Assembly: GCA_033977485.1 (NCBI GenBank)
Contig: CM066993.1
Span: 25,844,001-25,908,000 of the forward strand
DNA: 64,000 nucleotides
Reading direction: 5' to 3'
DNA from: Hydrangea macrophylla
Taxonomy: Eukaryota; Streptophyta; Magnoliopsida; Cornales; Hydrangeaceae
The notes beneath the pieces are model-generated. The model saw nothing but the letters and a program-made list of their open reading frames with translations. It had not been told where the DNA came from and made no database searches. Shown piece by piece: positions 45,111 to 55,992 of this stretch (within the stretch, counting starts at the first letter, position 1; every line of letters starts with the position of its first letter). Both the position numbers and the translations under genes were made by a program.

Positions 45111-45930
45111 TGGTGGCTAGATGTCTTAAATGAACTTCTTCTTCTTAAAAAAAATAAATGAAAAAGAAAAAAAGAAAAGAAAAGAAAAAAAAAGAAGAAA
45201 AAAAAAGAGAGAAAAAAAGAGAAAAAAAAGGGAAGCTCGCTAGGATGAAAACCCGAAAGGGCGCCTAGGCAAGAGTTAGAGCAAAATAAAATGCGTGTTG
45301 ATTTCAAAATTTGAATCCTAGCCAGTCAAAATCATGAAGAGAATAAGAGATAGTGAGGTAGAGAAAAGAAAAGAAGAAAAAAAAAAGTAGAGAATGAATA
45401 AATTCTTGAGTACTTCAAAGTACATGAATTATCAAAGGCTTTGTGTTGCTCTCAACAAAGAAGAGAAATTGGAAATGAAAAGAGATATTTGAAAGTATCA
45501 ATTAAATTTTTGTGAGAGACTTGACGGATAAGTAATAAGTGGGCCTAAGACAATGCAGAAATATCTTTGAGAAAGATAAAGAGTAATTTGGAGGGCTGAT
45601 ATTACTTTGTGATTATGATAGAGTATGATTAAAATACGATGTATTATGAGAATTGTAGAGATTGACTGGCTAGTGATAAGGTGAAAAGAATCAACCGCCA
45701 CAACACAAAAAAGGGGGGGGGAAGAAGAAAAGAGAAAAAAAAGAAGAAAGAAAAAAATGCATAAAAAGGAGAAGTAGTTCATGTTCTCATCATCTTGTTC
45801 GAAAGCTGCCACAAGGAATCTGTTTCAGAAAATCTGACCAGAAAGGGCACTCATCGAACCAAATAAAAACATGGCTCGAAAAGTCCACCAATTCTTGAAG
45901 CCTTATTCTTTTAAGACCTCCAGAGTCGAT
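45111..45930 (+). other. Start of the 3' region of element F: purine-rich tract and CCTAGG box
   Basis: A strongly purine-rich stretch (A and G only over long runs) lies at 45147-45233. It is followed at 45236-45282 by CTCGCTAGG, GAAAACCCGAAAGGGCGCC and TAGGCAAGAGTTAGAG, which recurs in element D (63724-63769 and, weaker, 63634-63685). A second purine-rich stretch lies at 45703-45770. No coding content is visible. Confidence 0.5.
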
Positions 45931-46203
45931 GAACTACGTTTTGAGCTGATTCCCATTCGGGGATACGCAGGTAGCCTGCAAGGTTTGGTCATAATCAATC
46001 ATTGCTCTTCTTTTAGGCTTCAGATGAACTACATTTTGACCTAATTCCCATTCGGGGATATGTAGGCAGCCTGCAAGGTTCGGTCACAACTACACACACA
46101 GTCAATCATTGCACTTCTTTCAGGCCTTGACCGAACAACTATAGGACCCGATGCCCATTCAGGGATAAGTAGGCGGGTCTCACAAGGCTCTCGGTCCAAA
46201 GAA
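45931..46203 (+). other. Three hairpin boxes after the pol position in element F
   Basis: Copies at 45931-45976, 46026-46071 and 46145-46180. The second has outer arms CTACAT/ATGTAG, a paired change from CTACGT/ACGTAG. Inner TCCC/GGGA is kept in the first two and is GCCC/GGGA in the third. The first has one mismatch in the outer stem. Each is followed by AAGGTTTGGTCA, AAGGTTCGGTCA or AAGGCTCTCGGTCC. The third copy is the counterpart of 35936-35979 in G. Confidence 0.75.
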
Positions 46204-46261
46204 GAAACCCAACCAATTCATGAAATTACCTTCGCTTGCCCAAGGGCCGCGTCATCTCCCT

Positions 46262-46336
46262 CAAACCAGGGGCAAACTTTGTTTTCCCAGCACTTACAAG
46301 CCCCCTATTAAACTAGGGGCAAATTGTTGTTTGCCA
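46262..46336 (+). other. PPT-like hairpins of element F
   Basis: TCAAACCAGGGGCAAACTTTG (46261-46281) and TAAACTAGGGGCAAATTG with a following TTGTTTGCC (46309-46336). In the second, GGCAAA and TTTGCC form a hairpin right after the purine tract, as in G and D. Confidence 0.6.
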
Positions 46337-47039
46337 AATAAGATATCTCTGGGTTTACTGGCTTTCCAAATAAGGATCAAGTTTGGACATCCTGAAAGTT
46401 CTTGAGGTTAAAAGTTGAAGTTTTCATGCATAAATATGAAATTGATTTAAGATGGAAAGAAACATTGAAAAGAAGAATTCCTCATTACCTTAAAGCCAAT
46501 TGTAAAGGAAGATACAAAGAAAGAATACTACGGGATGATGATTCTCTAAAAATAATATAATAAAAAAAGCGCAAAGAAAAGAAAGCAGAATTGGTCACAA
46601 ATTTGAAAAAATGTGTGTCTTTACTCAGTTTGAGTCTACCGTCTTAAGATGCATTCCTCAGATGGATCAACAAGAGTTGGAAAATCCGAAAGAAGGGTAA
46701 TAGCATGGAGGTCAGGGAGTCAGATTCTACTCCGCTAAGGAAATCGAATAGAGGTCGAGTAATATTCTCAGAAGGAACAAAATCATGAAAATATCCTCAG
46801 CAGATCAAGCTCCAAACCATACAAGCTAACCATCGGATATACCAGAAAGCCTCTGAACTTGTCCATAATCAGAAGGAGAATCTGAAAGTGAAAAAATGGT
46901 GTGATCTGGCTCATACTTCTTCCTCTTCTTGCCCGAATCACCCAAACTACTGCTCATAGAAAGCAATCTATCAAAAAGAAATTTTTATTTTTTTTTAAAA
47001 AAGTGCAATCCGAAATGATAAGCACATAAACAAATCTTG
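46337..47039. other. Spacer of element F where G carries its antisense genes
   Basis: No coding similarity to PMD or DUF7745 is seen. This gap lies between the PPT-like hairpins and the tandem arrays, the position filled by about 6 kb of antisense genes in G. Confidence 0.4.
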
Positions 47040-47385
47040 AGCTACAATAGCCCCAAGGCAAATCTTTTGAGGTTGGATTAGTTCTGATCAAATCCTCGGT
47101 CTTGGCATAAGTCGCCTATGAGTTACTGATCAAATCCTCGGTCTTGGCATAAATCGTCTATCGCAGCCTATGAGTAATCGATCAAATCCTCGGTCTTGGC
47201 ATAAGTCGTCTATCGTAGCCTATGAGTTACCGATCAAATCCTCGGTCTTGGCATAAGTCATCTATCAGTTACCGATCAAATCCTTGGTCTTGGCATAAGT
47301 CATCTATCGCAGCCTATGATTTACCGATCTAATTCGCGGTCTTGCCATAAGTTGTCTATCACAGCCTATGTGTCACCAATCAAAG
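47040..47385 (+). repeat. Tandem array of GATCAAATCCTCGGTCTTGG units (~40-60 bp)
   Basis: Six to seven units, each starting with that word, then CATAAGTCGTCTATCGCAGC and CTATGAGTTACC. Some units lack the second half. Confidence 0.85.
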
Positions 47386-47399
47386 CAAAAAATATAGGC

Positions 47400-47745
47400 A
47401 TAATCTAGATCTTTGAAATGGAAAATAAATTTTTGAGTCTGCGCGACTCCAAATCTTTGAAAATGGAGAATGAATTTTTGAGTCTGCGCGACTCCAAATC
47501 TTTGAAAATAGAAAATGAATTTTTGAGTCTGCGCGACTCCAAATCTTTGAAAATAGAAAATGAATTTTTGAGTCTGCGCGACTCCAAATCTTTGAAAATA
47601 GAAAATGAATTTTTTAGTCTGCACGACTCCAAATCTTTGAAATTAGAAAATAGATTTTCGAGTCTGCGCAACTCCAAATCTTTGGAAATAGAAAAAATGA
47701 ATTTTTGAGTCCGTGCGACTCGAGTTCTTTCTGAAAATGGAGAAT
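47400..47745 (+). repeat. 45-bp tandem array with GAGTCTGCGCGACTC hairpin core
   Basis: Seven units spaced 45 bp apart (cores at 47435, 47480, 47525, 47570 and on), each with GAGTCTGCGCGACTC and CAAATCTTTGAAAATAG. GAGTC and GACTC pair around a five-base loop, as in the array at 28649-29665. Since 45 is a multiple of three, long open frames appear on both strands by chance. Confidence 0.9.
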
Positions 47746-47819
47746 GGATTGTTAAGTCCACATGACTGTTCTGAAAAAAGGAATAAGAAAGGGGATTTAC
47801 CCTAGCAATACCAAGCTTC

Positions 47820-48260
47820 TTTTCTGCGATCTTTTGGGTCATTGAATCTAAAGCGATTCTGACTTTTCTGCTATCTGAGGTCATTGAATCTGGAGCGATT
47901 CTGACTTTTCTGCTATCTGGGGTCATTGAATCTGGAGCGATTCTGACTTTTCTGCAATCTTTGGGGTCATTGAATCTGGAGCGATTCTGACTTTTCTGCG
48001 ATTTGGGGTCATTGAATCTGGAGCGATTCTGATTTTTCTGCGATTTGGGGTCATTGAATCTGGAGCGATTCTGACTTTTCTGCAATCTTTGGGGTCATTG
48101 AATCTGGAGCGATTCTGACTTTTCTGCAATCTTTCGGGTCATTGAATCTGGAGCGATTCTGACTTTTCAATGATCTCTGGAGTCATTGAATCTGGAGCGA
48201 TTCTAACTTTTCTACCTGGGGTCATTGAATCCGGAGCGATTCTATTTTTTTCTGCAAAAC
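47820..48260 (+). repeat. ~45-bp tandem array of GGTCATTGAATCTGGAGCGA units
   Basis: About ten units of GGTCATTGAATCTGGAGCGA followed by TTCTGACTTTTCTGC, with a variable 3-8 base end (GATTTGG, AATCTTTGG, TATCTGG). No inverted repeat was noticed in the unit. Confidence 0.9.
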
Positions 48261-48282
48261 ATCTCATTTCTTAGAAGACACC

Positions 48283-48400
48283 GGAGAATAAGACGCAAAA
48301 GCGCATCTCAGTCTTTCAGCAATACCACCTAACTCGGCACCGGAGTATAAGATGTTAAGCGCATCTCAGCCGATCGTCATTCTCATAAAAATGACAGTCG
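48283..48400 (+). repeat. Two monomers of the element G alternating repeat
   Basis: GACACCGGAGAATAAGACGC with GCGCATCTCAGTCTTTCAGC, then GGCACCGGAGTATAAGATG with GCGCATCTCAGCCGATCG. This is the reverse complement of the units at 27735-28565, in the orientation expected since G is on the other strand. Confidence 0.8.
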
Positions 48401-48591
48401 CATGATAGGACATCATCGGCATAGAAGAATTTTAAGACAAAAAGGTACATTTTGCCACTATAAGGAGTAGCATTGTCCTAAGTCATTTAACCTGAGAACA
48501 TGGAGCATAAATTTGCTTGAGCACGTGCATCACGATAGGATAGGTGCATTCATCCGTGTGGTTATTTGCGCTTGTTTTTTGTCCTTTGCCT

Positions 48592-48636
48592 GAACTACGT
48601 CCTGGGCTGATTCCCGATGGGATACGTAGGCAGCTC
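48592..48636 (+). other. Hairpin box, LTR-proximal copy of element F
   Basis: GAACTACGTCC, CTGATTCCC, loop GAT, GGGATACGTAGGCAGCTC. Both outer CTACGT/ACGTAG and inner TCCC/GGGA stems are perfect. It lies about 120 bp before the pre-PPT hairpin. Confidence 0.8.
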
Positions 48637-48756
48637 ACCATTGAGCACGACCAGCTGACCAGCAGTTAGCCCTCTGCGCACCTGACTTCTTTTGCAACGC
48701 ACTTTTGTTTTTATTTGGATTCGACTGCTTGGTCAAAGGCTTGTCTTTCACACAGG

Positions 48757-48814
48757 CTTCGACATTCACTAGTGATACGCGTTGCTTTACAAGCTCTGCC
48801 GAAGAAGGGCAAAC
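48757..48814 (+). other. Pre-PPT two-stem hairpin and polypurine tract of element F
   Basis: Outer arms CTTCGACA (48757-48764) and TGCCGAAG (48797-48804) pair with one mismatch. Inner arms CTAGTGA (48769-48775) and TTACAAG (48787-48793) pair with one mismatch and one G-T. The hairpin runs into the tract GAAGAAGGGCAAAC, directly before the 3' LTR. Confidence 0.75.
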
Positions 48815-49166
48815 TACAGACACCCCGATTTTGACCAAACGTCAAATCCAGGGATTGGTTACCTCCAAAGACCGATGATGACAAAGATCGGCAAAATTGG
48901 AAGGTTTCCTAGAAAACTTAAGTTCTTCAAAGATTCTTCGAAACAAAATTAAAAAAAAAAGAAATAAAATAAAATAAAATAAGGGAGAGAGAGAGAAATT
49001 GGGTACTCGGGGGAAACCCGAATGTTGAAGAACATGTGAGAAAATCAGTCTAAAATTTTTTATTAAAAAAAAGGTTTTCAAAAGAAAAGGAAGAAAAGAA
49101 GTTTTCAAAAGAAAAGAAAAAAGAAAAGAAGAAAAAAAAAGAAAGAAATAAAAAAATTACCACGCA
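48815..49166 (+). repeat. 3' LTR of element F, first 352 bp, cut by element E
   Basis: It starts TACAGACACCCCGATTTTGACC (expected TGTAGACACC) and is nearly identical to 38075-38420, with small indels. It stops after ACCACGCA where the LTR of E begins; the intact LTR goes on with CCACGCATATAGG. Confidence 0.9.
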
Positions 49167-50652
49167 TGATCTTGTCAGAATCAAGATATAAAAAGTGTTC
49201 TTTACTTTTCAAAAGATTTGCAGTGTGGAAGTAAAGGTCGAACCCACAGAGATTGATTAACTACAGCGACTTAATTTTAAAACCTAACTTTAGTTAATTA
49301 TGAAAACGGATTTTGATTTAGTTTGAATTAAACTAATAACAATAAAAATAAATCTAAACTATGAAAGCAATTAAAAGTGTTTTTGTAAATATGTAAAGTG
49401 AACCTAGGATTGCAACTCCACCACTAGCTTCATAATAAGGAATATTTATGAATTACTTTAGCTTACTAAGTTGGATGATTATGGGGAATTGTAGCTACAA
49501 GCCCAATTCCTCCGACAAGAAGATAATCATGGTTCAAGCACCAACATAATCCATCTTCGGTTAGCACGAATTATCCAACACTAAACTAGGGTTGTGATCT
49601 AATCCGTCTAACCTAGGCATGGACTATTCGGATACTTGATAGCACAAATCAATAAAGCACCATCACATGTAAACAATCTAAACAAGCACAGCAAATATAG
49701 ATCATTGAGCACATCACAGTCAAAATAGATCTAAGACAAGAATAAACTTTGAAAGTAACGATTTAATCAATATAAGTACGATTTTATTATAAAAAATCCT
49801 CTAAACATGTAATCATCATCCATACATAATAAAACTAAAAGAAATACATAAATAAAACCCTATTACTTGGCTAGGGTTTCATTGAAACCCTAGATCTAGA
49901 GTTAGTTGGCCATAGAATTGATGAACAGCAAGAGGTTGATGGAGGAGGCCATGGGAATCCTTGGTCTTCTTCTTCTTCTCCTTGCTTTTCTCTCTTCAAA
50001 TGGCTGAAAATAATGTATAATATGGCTGTATATTGATGTGTCTAATGTTGTGTAATGATGTGTAATCCTAAATTTGAGTTAGAATAGGATTTATATAGAG
50101 TTTGGAAGGATTTAGGAAGCTTTCCTAAGCCAAATCGCACTAAAATTGCTATATTTTGTAATCTGGACGTCATATGCACAAACCACCTTCGCTGGGCACT
50201 TTAATTTAACAAAATGCGTGTTTTTGATTTTTGCACAGGTCGCTCGCGCGACCCGCTCGCGCGAGGTCCTTTTCGCTGCACTACGCGACTTTCGTAGAAT
50301 TGCGATAACTTTTTGCTCGGAACTCAGATTGACTTGCCGTTTGAAGTCACGCGTCCGTAACTCAAAGATCTACATTTTATATCTCTGGAGAAATTTCTCA
50401 AATCCAAAGTATCCTTTGTCAAAAATGCAATTTTCCGAGACTTCTACTGCATTCAGCTTTCACCGGAATCATCGTTTGAGCCCAGAATGACTTCCAAAGC
50501 CACTAATCATTGGATTTTTGTGCATTTTCATATTAAAGCTCCAAAATCTACAAAATATAAAATACTTATTAAAAATTACTTAATAACTACATGAAATGGG
50601 CTAACAAAGCGTATTTTTAGGACTATAAACGGCAACTATTCGTCGCTGATCA
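49167..50652 (-). repeat. 3' LTR of element E (1,486 bp)
   Basis: On the + strand it starts TGATCTTGTC and ends GCTGATCA, and is collinear with the solo LTR at 20066-21552. On the transcribed (minus) strand a TATATAAA box lies at about 50097-50090. About 145 bp upstream lies a CpG-rich palindromic cluster, CGCTCGCGCGACCCGCTCGC (50241-50260). In the solo LTR the same site is decayed to GTCGCTCGCACGAGTCGCTC. Confidence 0.9.
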
Positions 50653-50690
50653 CACCCCAAACCTACACTTTGCTAGTCCTCGAGCAAAAA
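50653..50690 (-). other. Polypurine tract region of element E
   Basis: Minus strand: TTGCTCGAGGACTAGCAAAG, then TGTAGGTTTGGGGTG directly before the TGATCAGC start of the LTR. This CTCGAGGACTAGCAA plus G-rich arrangement is characteristic of Athila 3' ends. Confidence 0.8.
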
Positions 50691-53259
50691 AAACAAAAAA
50701 ATAAATACTACTATACTTAAAAATCCTAACTCACTGTCGCAGGCAACGCGATTGCATTTAGCATATGCAACAAGCCTTTTAAACCCCTAGGTATCCCTAG
50801 TCGGACGAGTGAAGTCTCGTGAGGGTTCTCGTCAACAAGTCACCCACAACCATCTTTATAATTAACTTATAAATTCAAAGAATTTTATTTAAAAATGAAA
50901 AATATAACAATCAATACTTCTTATCATAAAACAAAGATCTGAAATAGAATAACGAACATAAAGAAACTTAATGAGACATCCACCTAAGTCATGAAAAACA
51001 ATCTCAAGCACATGCATCGTATAAATCAATAGAGTTCCTCACACAATTGCACGTGTGTGATGTGGTAGTCAAATGAACACGCGCATGACCTGAACTTGGA
51101 ATATACTTCGGATAACCATTTAACTATGTCTCGACTACAAATCTCACAATGTTAATTACACTCTCAAATGAAACACTCAGAAACAGGTGTAATTTTTTCT
51201 AAAATATGTGAATTAAAGGAAATATGTTTTCAAAACGAGAAATGCTCACATATGACTCGAAAAAAACGCATGACATGAAAGAACAGTAGTCTCATGGATA
51301 GGATGCCAATAATCAAGAAAAATTAATCATTACCATGTTTTAATCCCCCTCCCATCATTTTCATATCCGAACCATGTTTCCTAAGATCAAATAGGACTTT
51401 TCAAAGGTTGTAATGTGGCTCTGGCAATGAAAAATGATAGAACGGATTAATTGGGTAGGTTTAGAATGGCATGATAAGGTATGTTCGATCTCTTTCATTC
51501 TTCTTCTACAAACTTTCATCTTTTCTTTCTCTTAATTCCTTTTCATTCATTTTTCTTCTTTTCTTTCATTTTTTTTCAACCTTCCTCTTCTTTATTTTTT
51601 TCTTTTCCTTTTTCTTTTCTCGCTTCTCAAATGACTATGCATTGAATACCAAGCAACTACCCCAATAGCATCTTATTTTCTTCTTCTCAATCAACACATC
51701 GCCTTAATACTACTAAAAGTTTATCACTCTTCCAATGGTATACTCCAAGTTGATCAAGTTGGAGCTTTTGCAGAGGATAATGGTGAACCAAGAAAAAGAG
51801 GCATTGTAACGGCTCAAAGGGCGAACTAAGGAAATTTTATAATTTATCGGTCGACAGTAAACAAAGAGGGCCTAAAATCATTTCCTAGGGTAATACGGTT
51901 CTTCAATATTTACGACGGAAGATTATTTAGCATGGTAACAAATATTTTAACTTGACTATCAACCAAAACAAGAATAATGAGACTAAACAACGAGTTAATG
52001 CGCTATTTCAATGAAATTCGACAAACACAATGTATTTATAACCCTGAATGAAGAAAAGATAGGCTCAAAAGCTCACTGGGCTTAGTCTCCACCTTGTGTT
52101 ATCTAGAAATCCGAATCATATTATAGTTCACAACCAACATGCATTCAAGTGACTACGTGCAGTGCATAAGTTTTTTCTGCAAAACTATGATATAAAACTA
52201 CGATTCAAACAATACATAACTTTAAACGTCATATCATAACTTCAGCAAATGTTTAATCACATCTTCCCTTGTTTACCATTCTATAACAATTCAAAGTTTT
52301 CTATCAAAAAGTATCAAATTGATATTGCAAAAACGTCGGTAACATCGTTTATTTAAACACACTTATTGAAAAATTTTAAAATTTTGCATAAACTAATGTG
52401 CATGTGTGAGTGCATACCCCCAAACCTAAACCTTTCATTGTCCCCAATGAAACAATAAAATGAAAGAAATGAGAGTACATAAGGAAGGAACGATAGTACC
52501 TCGATCTCGGTAATGACAAACAGGTAAATGTATAAGAATATAGCGATAAAGTTCAAATGTACCTGTTAATACTAGATAAAAAACTAACAAAAGAATATTA
52601 AAAGTAAATGAAACCGAAATATAAAATATAAATCTAAAAACTAAGCTAAACTTAAACTAAACGAGCAAATGGAAAAGAAATAAAACGAAAAAGTATAAAT
52701 GTAACAAGGAAAACAACGAACACGAACTAAACTGAACCAAATAAACAAAAACAGAAAAGAAACACAAATAAGATAGATAGGGGGAAGGATATAGAAAACA
52801 AAAGGGAAAAAATAGGAAAATGAGGAATCGCCCGAGCAATCCGCGCGAGCGACCGTCGCGCGCGCGAATTCCCAAATTTTTTTTTTTTTTTAAATCTCGC
52901 GCCAGCGAGCCACCTCGCGCCCGCGAAATGAGGCGCGAGAAGAAGCAGAGGCATCATATAAGAAAAAGCAAGGAAAAACGCCTAAGGCACAAACTCGCGC
53001 CAGCAGACCGCGCGAACGAGGCCTCGCGCGAGCGGATCGCTCGCGCGAGTTGGGTTTTTTTTCCATTTTTGGCTAAAATTATGTATGTAATATTAAAATG
53101 AATTAATTCCAACCCCCAAACCTATCCAGAATGTCCAAAACAGACTCAAACAGACTCAAAAATGACCAAAAATAAGAAAAAAGAACGAAATAAAGCTTAG
53201 GTTGCCTCCCAAGAAGCGCTAACTTTTACGTCTTCAGCTAGACCGTTCTAGCTCAAGAC
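50691..53259 (-). other. 3' non-coding region of element E
   Basis: No RT, integrase or env-like motif is seen in any frame. The part next to gag (53195-53259) contains, on the minus strand, AGCGCTTCTTGGGAGGCAAC, a word that usually follows the pol stop in Athila elements. Protease is thus joined almost directly to the sequence after pol. A pyrimidine-rich stretch lies at 51480-51630. Confidence 0.65.
52825..53050 (-). repeat. CpG-rich palindromic words in element E, including a perfect 12-bp inverted repeat
   Basis: The word CTCGCGC and its complement recur about ten times. At 53023-53049 CTCGCGCGAGCG, a GAT centre and CGCTCGCGCGAG form a perfect inverted repeat. The same word lies upstream of the TATA box in the LTR of this element (50241-50265). 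Confidence 0.8.
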
Positions 53260-55663
53260 TCACGGAGGTTGAAAATTAGACTTTGTACCCCTAAGAATAT
53301 CAGGTAGAGCTCGGTGGTAAGCAGAAATCACGTCGCTTTGAATTAATTCGATTGACGGTTTGTCAGTATGTTCAAATCGATTTCTTACCTTCCGAGTAGA
53401 TTCAGCATTAGGGTCCGAGGTATTAGGGTTCATCCACTCATCATCCGCTATATCTTTGTCGTTACTCACATTTATTGCTTTTTTAGGCTCAATATTCCGT
53501 CTTCCCTCACCTTCCGCCTCACATAGGTAATCGTCGTCTTTAGGAGGTTGATCCATAGCATTAAAAATGTTTAATTTTAAGTTCATGTTCCCAAACGACA
53601 CTTTCATTACCCCCGTCCGGCAGTTAACACGTGCGTTAGCGGTTGCTAAGAATGGACGGCCTAGAATGACAGGAGTGTGTTTCCTAGCATCTAGCACGGG
53701 TTCAGTGTCAAGGACCATGAAGTCGACAGGATAATAGCATTTATCAACCTTAACCAAGACGTCCTCGACGATTCCTCTAGGTATTTTAATAGAACGATCC
53801 GCTAATTGTACTGTAGCGGCCGTAGGTTTCAGTTCACCTAGACCTAATTGTTTATAGACGTGATAAGGTATGAGATTAACACTAGCACCTAAGTCAAGGA
53901 GAGCCCTATGAATGATAGTGTCACCTATGACACATGATATCGTTGGCGTACCAGGATCCTTATATTTTGGAGGTGAGTGTTGAAATATAGAACTTACTTT
54001 TTCTGTGAGGAAGACCTTTTTCGGAGTATGACTCCGCAATTTGCGCTTTTGAGTACAAAGGTCTTTTAAACATTTAGCGTAAGCGGGAATTTGTTTAATA
54101 GCATCGAGGAATGGAATATTGATTTTAACTTGTTTAAATACCTCAAGTATATCCTCAACCTTAGACCCTTTCTTGGGCAAATGTGACGGTCCCTCAACGT
54201 TTGGTGGATATGGCATTCTCGGAATATGATTAGTCAGGGCCGTTTCTTTTTCTTTCTTATTTTTATTCGTTTCCTCACCCTCTTTATTTGAGTTATTATT
54301 TATATTTTTCTCACTCGTATCCGGAATTTCAACAACTTCCTCTTCTCTAATAGTCATCCTAGTCGAAACAACGTTCACGCTCTCACTCGACCCCCCCTTT
54401 TCGTATTGTCCCTTAGGGTTTTGAACAGTTTGCGCAGGCAACTTCCCCTCGTTTCTACGACTCACCGCAGTAGCTATTTGTCCCATTTGGGACTCAAGCT
54501 TCGCAATGGATTGTGTATGAGAGTGCACTATTTGTGCTTGTGCTTGGACTTGAGTTTCTATATTTTTAAGGGATGCCAACACCGTAGCCTCAAAAGCGTT
54601 ATCCCTTTGAGGGTTAGGGTTAGGAGGTGGGTGTTGGTATTGATTTTGTTGATATTGGGGTCGATAAGTATTAGGAAAATTGTTCGACCTAGGAGTATAA
54701 TTACTTTGTGGGAATTGTTGCATAACATTTACGTGTTGCTCCACAAATTCCGGATATTGAGATGCAGAAGGACATGCAAAGATATTATGGGACGGTTCGG
54801 AACATAATGCACATACTTCTGAAGAGGGTGGATTAGACGTTTTGTTCATTTGCATCAGTCGGTCAAGTTTTCTATTTAATTCTTGTATTTGCATTGACTG
54901 ACTTGACTCAACTATCACCTCTCGTTTAGGTTGATGGTATCCCTCAGAACGGACAGACACCGCTTGGTGCATCGAATTCTCGCTCAAAGTTTCAAAAATT
55001 TTCCAGGCCTCGTCGGCGCTTTTGTGTAGGAAAGTTCCCGCACACACCGCATCGACGGTATTCCTAACAGAGGGAATAAGCCCCTCGTAGAAGACTTGAA
55101 CCAATTGCCACTTGGGAACCTGATGGTGTGGGCATGAGCGTAACAATTCTTTAAATTGTTCCCAAGTGTCATAAAGAGTCTCCCCATCTTGCATCACAAA
55201 ATTAGTTATATCTTTTCTTATCTTATTTGTACGCATAATAGGGAAAAACTTTTGTAAAAAGGCGGTGTGTAAGGCTTCCCATGTTTTTATTGTGTTTGGC
55301 TCAAGTGATTGAAGCCAATACTTCGCTTTGTCTCTTAATGAGAATGGGAAGAGCCGCAATTTTAATTCATCATTATTTAGGTTTTGTATTTTCAAAGTAG
55401 AGCATATTTTCAAAGTAGGTTTTGTGCATTTGGTAAGGGTCTTCATTTAGATGGCCATGGAATGATGGAAGTAGCGAGATGGTAGACGACTTTATCTCAA
55501 AGTGAGATGCTGTCGCCTCCGGTAATTCGATACCAGCTTGTGGCGTGTACGTCGTAGGAATAAAATAGTTTATAAGTGGAGGAGGTGGCGGTATATTAAG
55601 ATTATTCATATTAGCTCCGTTGTTATTTTGGTTGTTTTCGTTATTATTTCCAATGTCTGCCAT
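53260..55663 (-). pseudogene. gag: Athila-type gag-protease of element E, one frameshift
   Basis: The N-terminal frame starts at the ATG at 55663 (MADIGNNNENNQNNN), has IPPPPPLINYF and ELPEATASHFEIKSS, and runs to FHGHLNEDPYQ. One frameshift near 55440 joins it to a 728-residue open frame. In that frame the capsid core is residues 28-160 (LRLFPFSLRDKAKYWLQSLE, FLQKFFPIMRTNKI). The zinc knuckle CALCSEPSHNIFAC is at 212-225 and a glutamine-, asparagine- and proline-rich stretch at 235-285. A retropepsin domain follows, with catalytic DLGAS at 518-522 and VILGRPFLATANA near 593-605. The frame stops at 53260 before any RT. Capsid and protease would be made if the frameshift were read through. This is among the best preserved coding regions here. 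Confidence 0.85.
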
Positions 55664-55981
55664 TTTAATTGGTTCTATGTTATTAAAGCGTGGTTTCTTT
55701 AGTCTTGTAAGAGTACTACGTATTTCGGACTCAAATAAAGACGTTGGTTTCGGTGTCAAATCGTCGTCTATTAAAAACCTTGTTCTAGAAGTTAAGTTTG
55801 AAGACTTGTTAAGTCTTAATGTACGTTCAAGTTCAGAGTCAAAAGGTTTTAATTCCGGTTTATTTGAACGTGTACCTAACTGTGGACACGCGGAATCGGA
55901 CCACTTCTCTCTTGTTTGAGATTGTTCTTGAAATTGATTTGAATCAAAGGAAGAAAATGAAAGGTCTGTTGAAAACAGATA
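55664..55981 (-). other. Open stretch upstream of the chosen gag start, element E
   Basis: The gag frame stays open upstream of 55663 and contains SELERTLRLNKSSN and LFESEIRSTLTRLKKPRF, resembling the arginine-rich words at the start of other Athila gag proteins. Gag may therefore start further upstream, in the part lost at the junction with D. Confidence 0.5.
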
Positions 55982-55992
55982 CAGAGTCGCCA
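55982..55992 (-). other. Truncated PBS-like sequence after LTR D
   Basis: On the minus strand TGGCGACTCTG follows the LTR end AAAGACCA after two bases. It matches the first eleven bases of the element B PBS and then changes into element E sequence. An LTR with a PPT on one side and a PBS on the other suggests a former tandem arrangement. Confidence 0.5.

Larger units (their letters stand above)
38075..49166 (+). mobile_element. Element F: pol-less Tat/Ogre-like retrotransposon
   Basis: Order: 5' LTR (38075-41230), PBS, leader, intact gag ORF, acidic ORF without a protease, short pre-RT remnant, then directly a 3' region with hairpin boxes, four tandem arrays, pre-PPT hairpin, PPT and the first 352 bp of the 3' LTR (48815-49166). 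RT, RNase H and integrase are absent. F lies inside the pol of G and its 3' LTR is cut by element E at 49167, so its right target duplication cannot be checked. The expected duplication is GGGTC (38070-38074). Confidence 0.85.
49167..55981 (-). mobile_element. Element E: Athila-like retrotransposon, pol deleted, 5' end lost
   Basis: On the minus strand: gag-protease (55981-53260), a 3' non-coding region, a polypurine tract and a 3' LTR (50652-49167). RT, RNase H, integrase and env-like genes are missing between protease and the 3' region. The 5' LTR and PBS are missing because the element abuts the LTR of D at about 55981. It inserted into the 3' LTR of F; the expected duplication is ACGCA (49162-49166). 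Confidence 0.85.

Noticed and set aside
47405..48085. 226-residue minus-strand frame with repeats of KDLESRRLKNSFSIF type
   Set aside because: Produced by the 45-bp tandem arrays; the frame crosses two unrelated arrays and the plus strand is equally open.
52727..52957. Arginine-alanine-rich frame that could look like a nuclear protein
   Set aside because: It is a reading of the CpG palindrome cluster in element E and has no conserved domain.
53100..53260. Possible start of an env-like gene after the protease of element E
   Set aside because: Only a short stretch typical of the post-pol region is present; no signal peptide, membrane segment or long frame follows.
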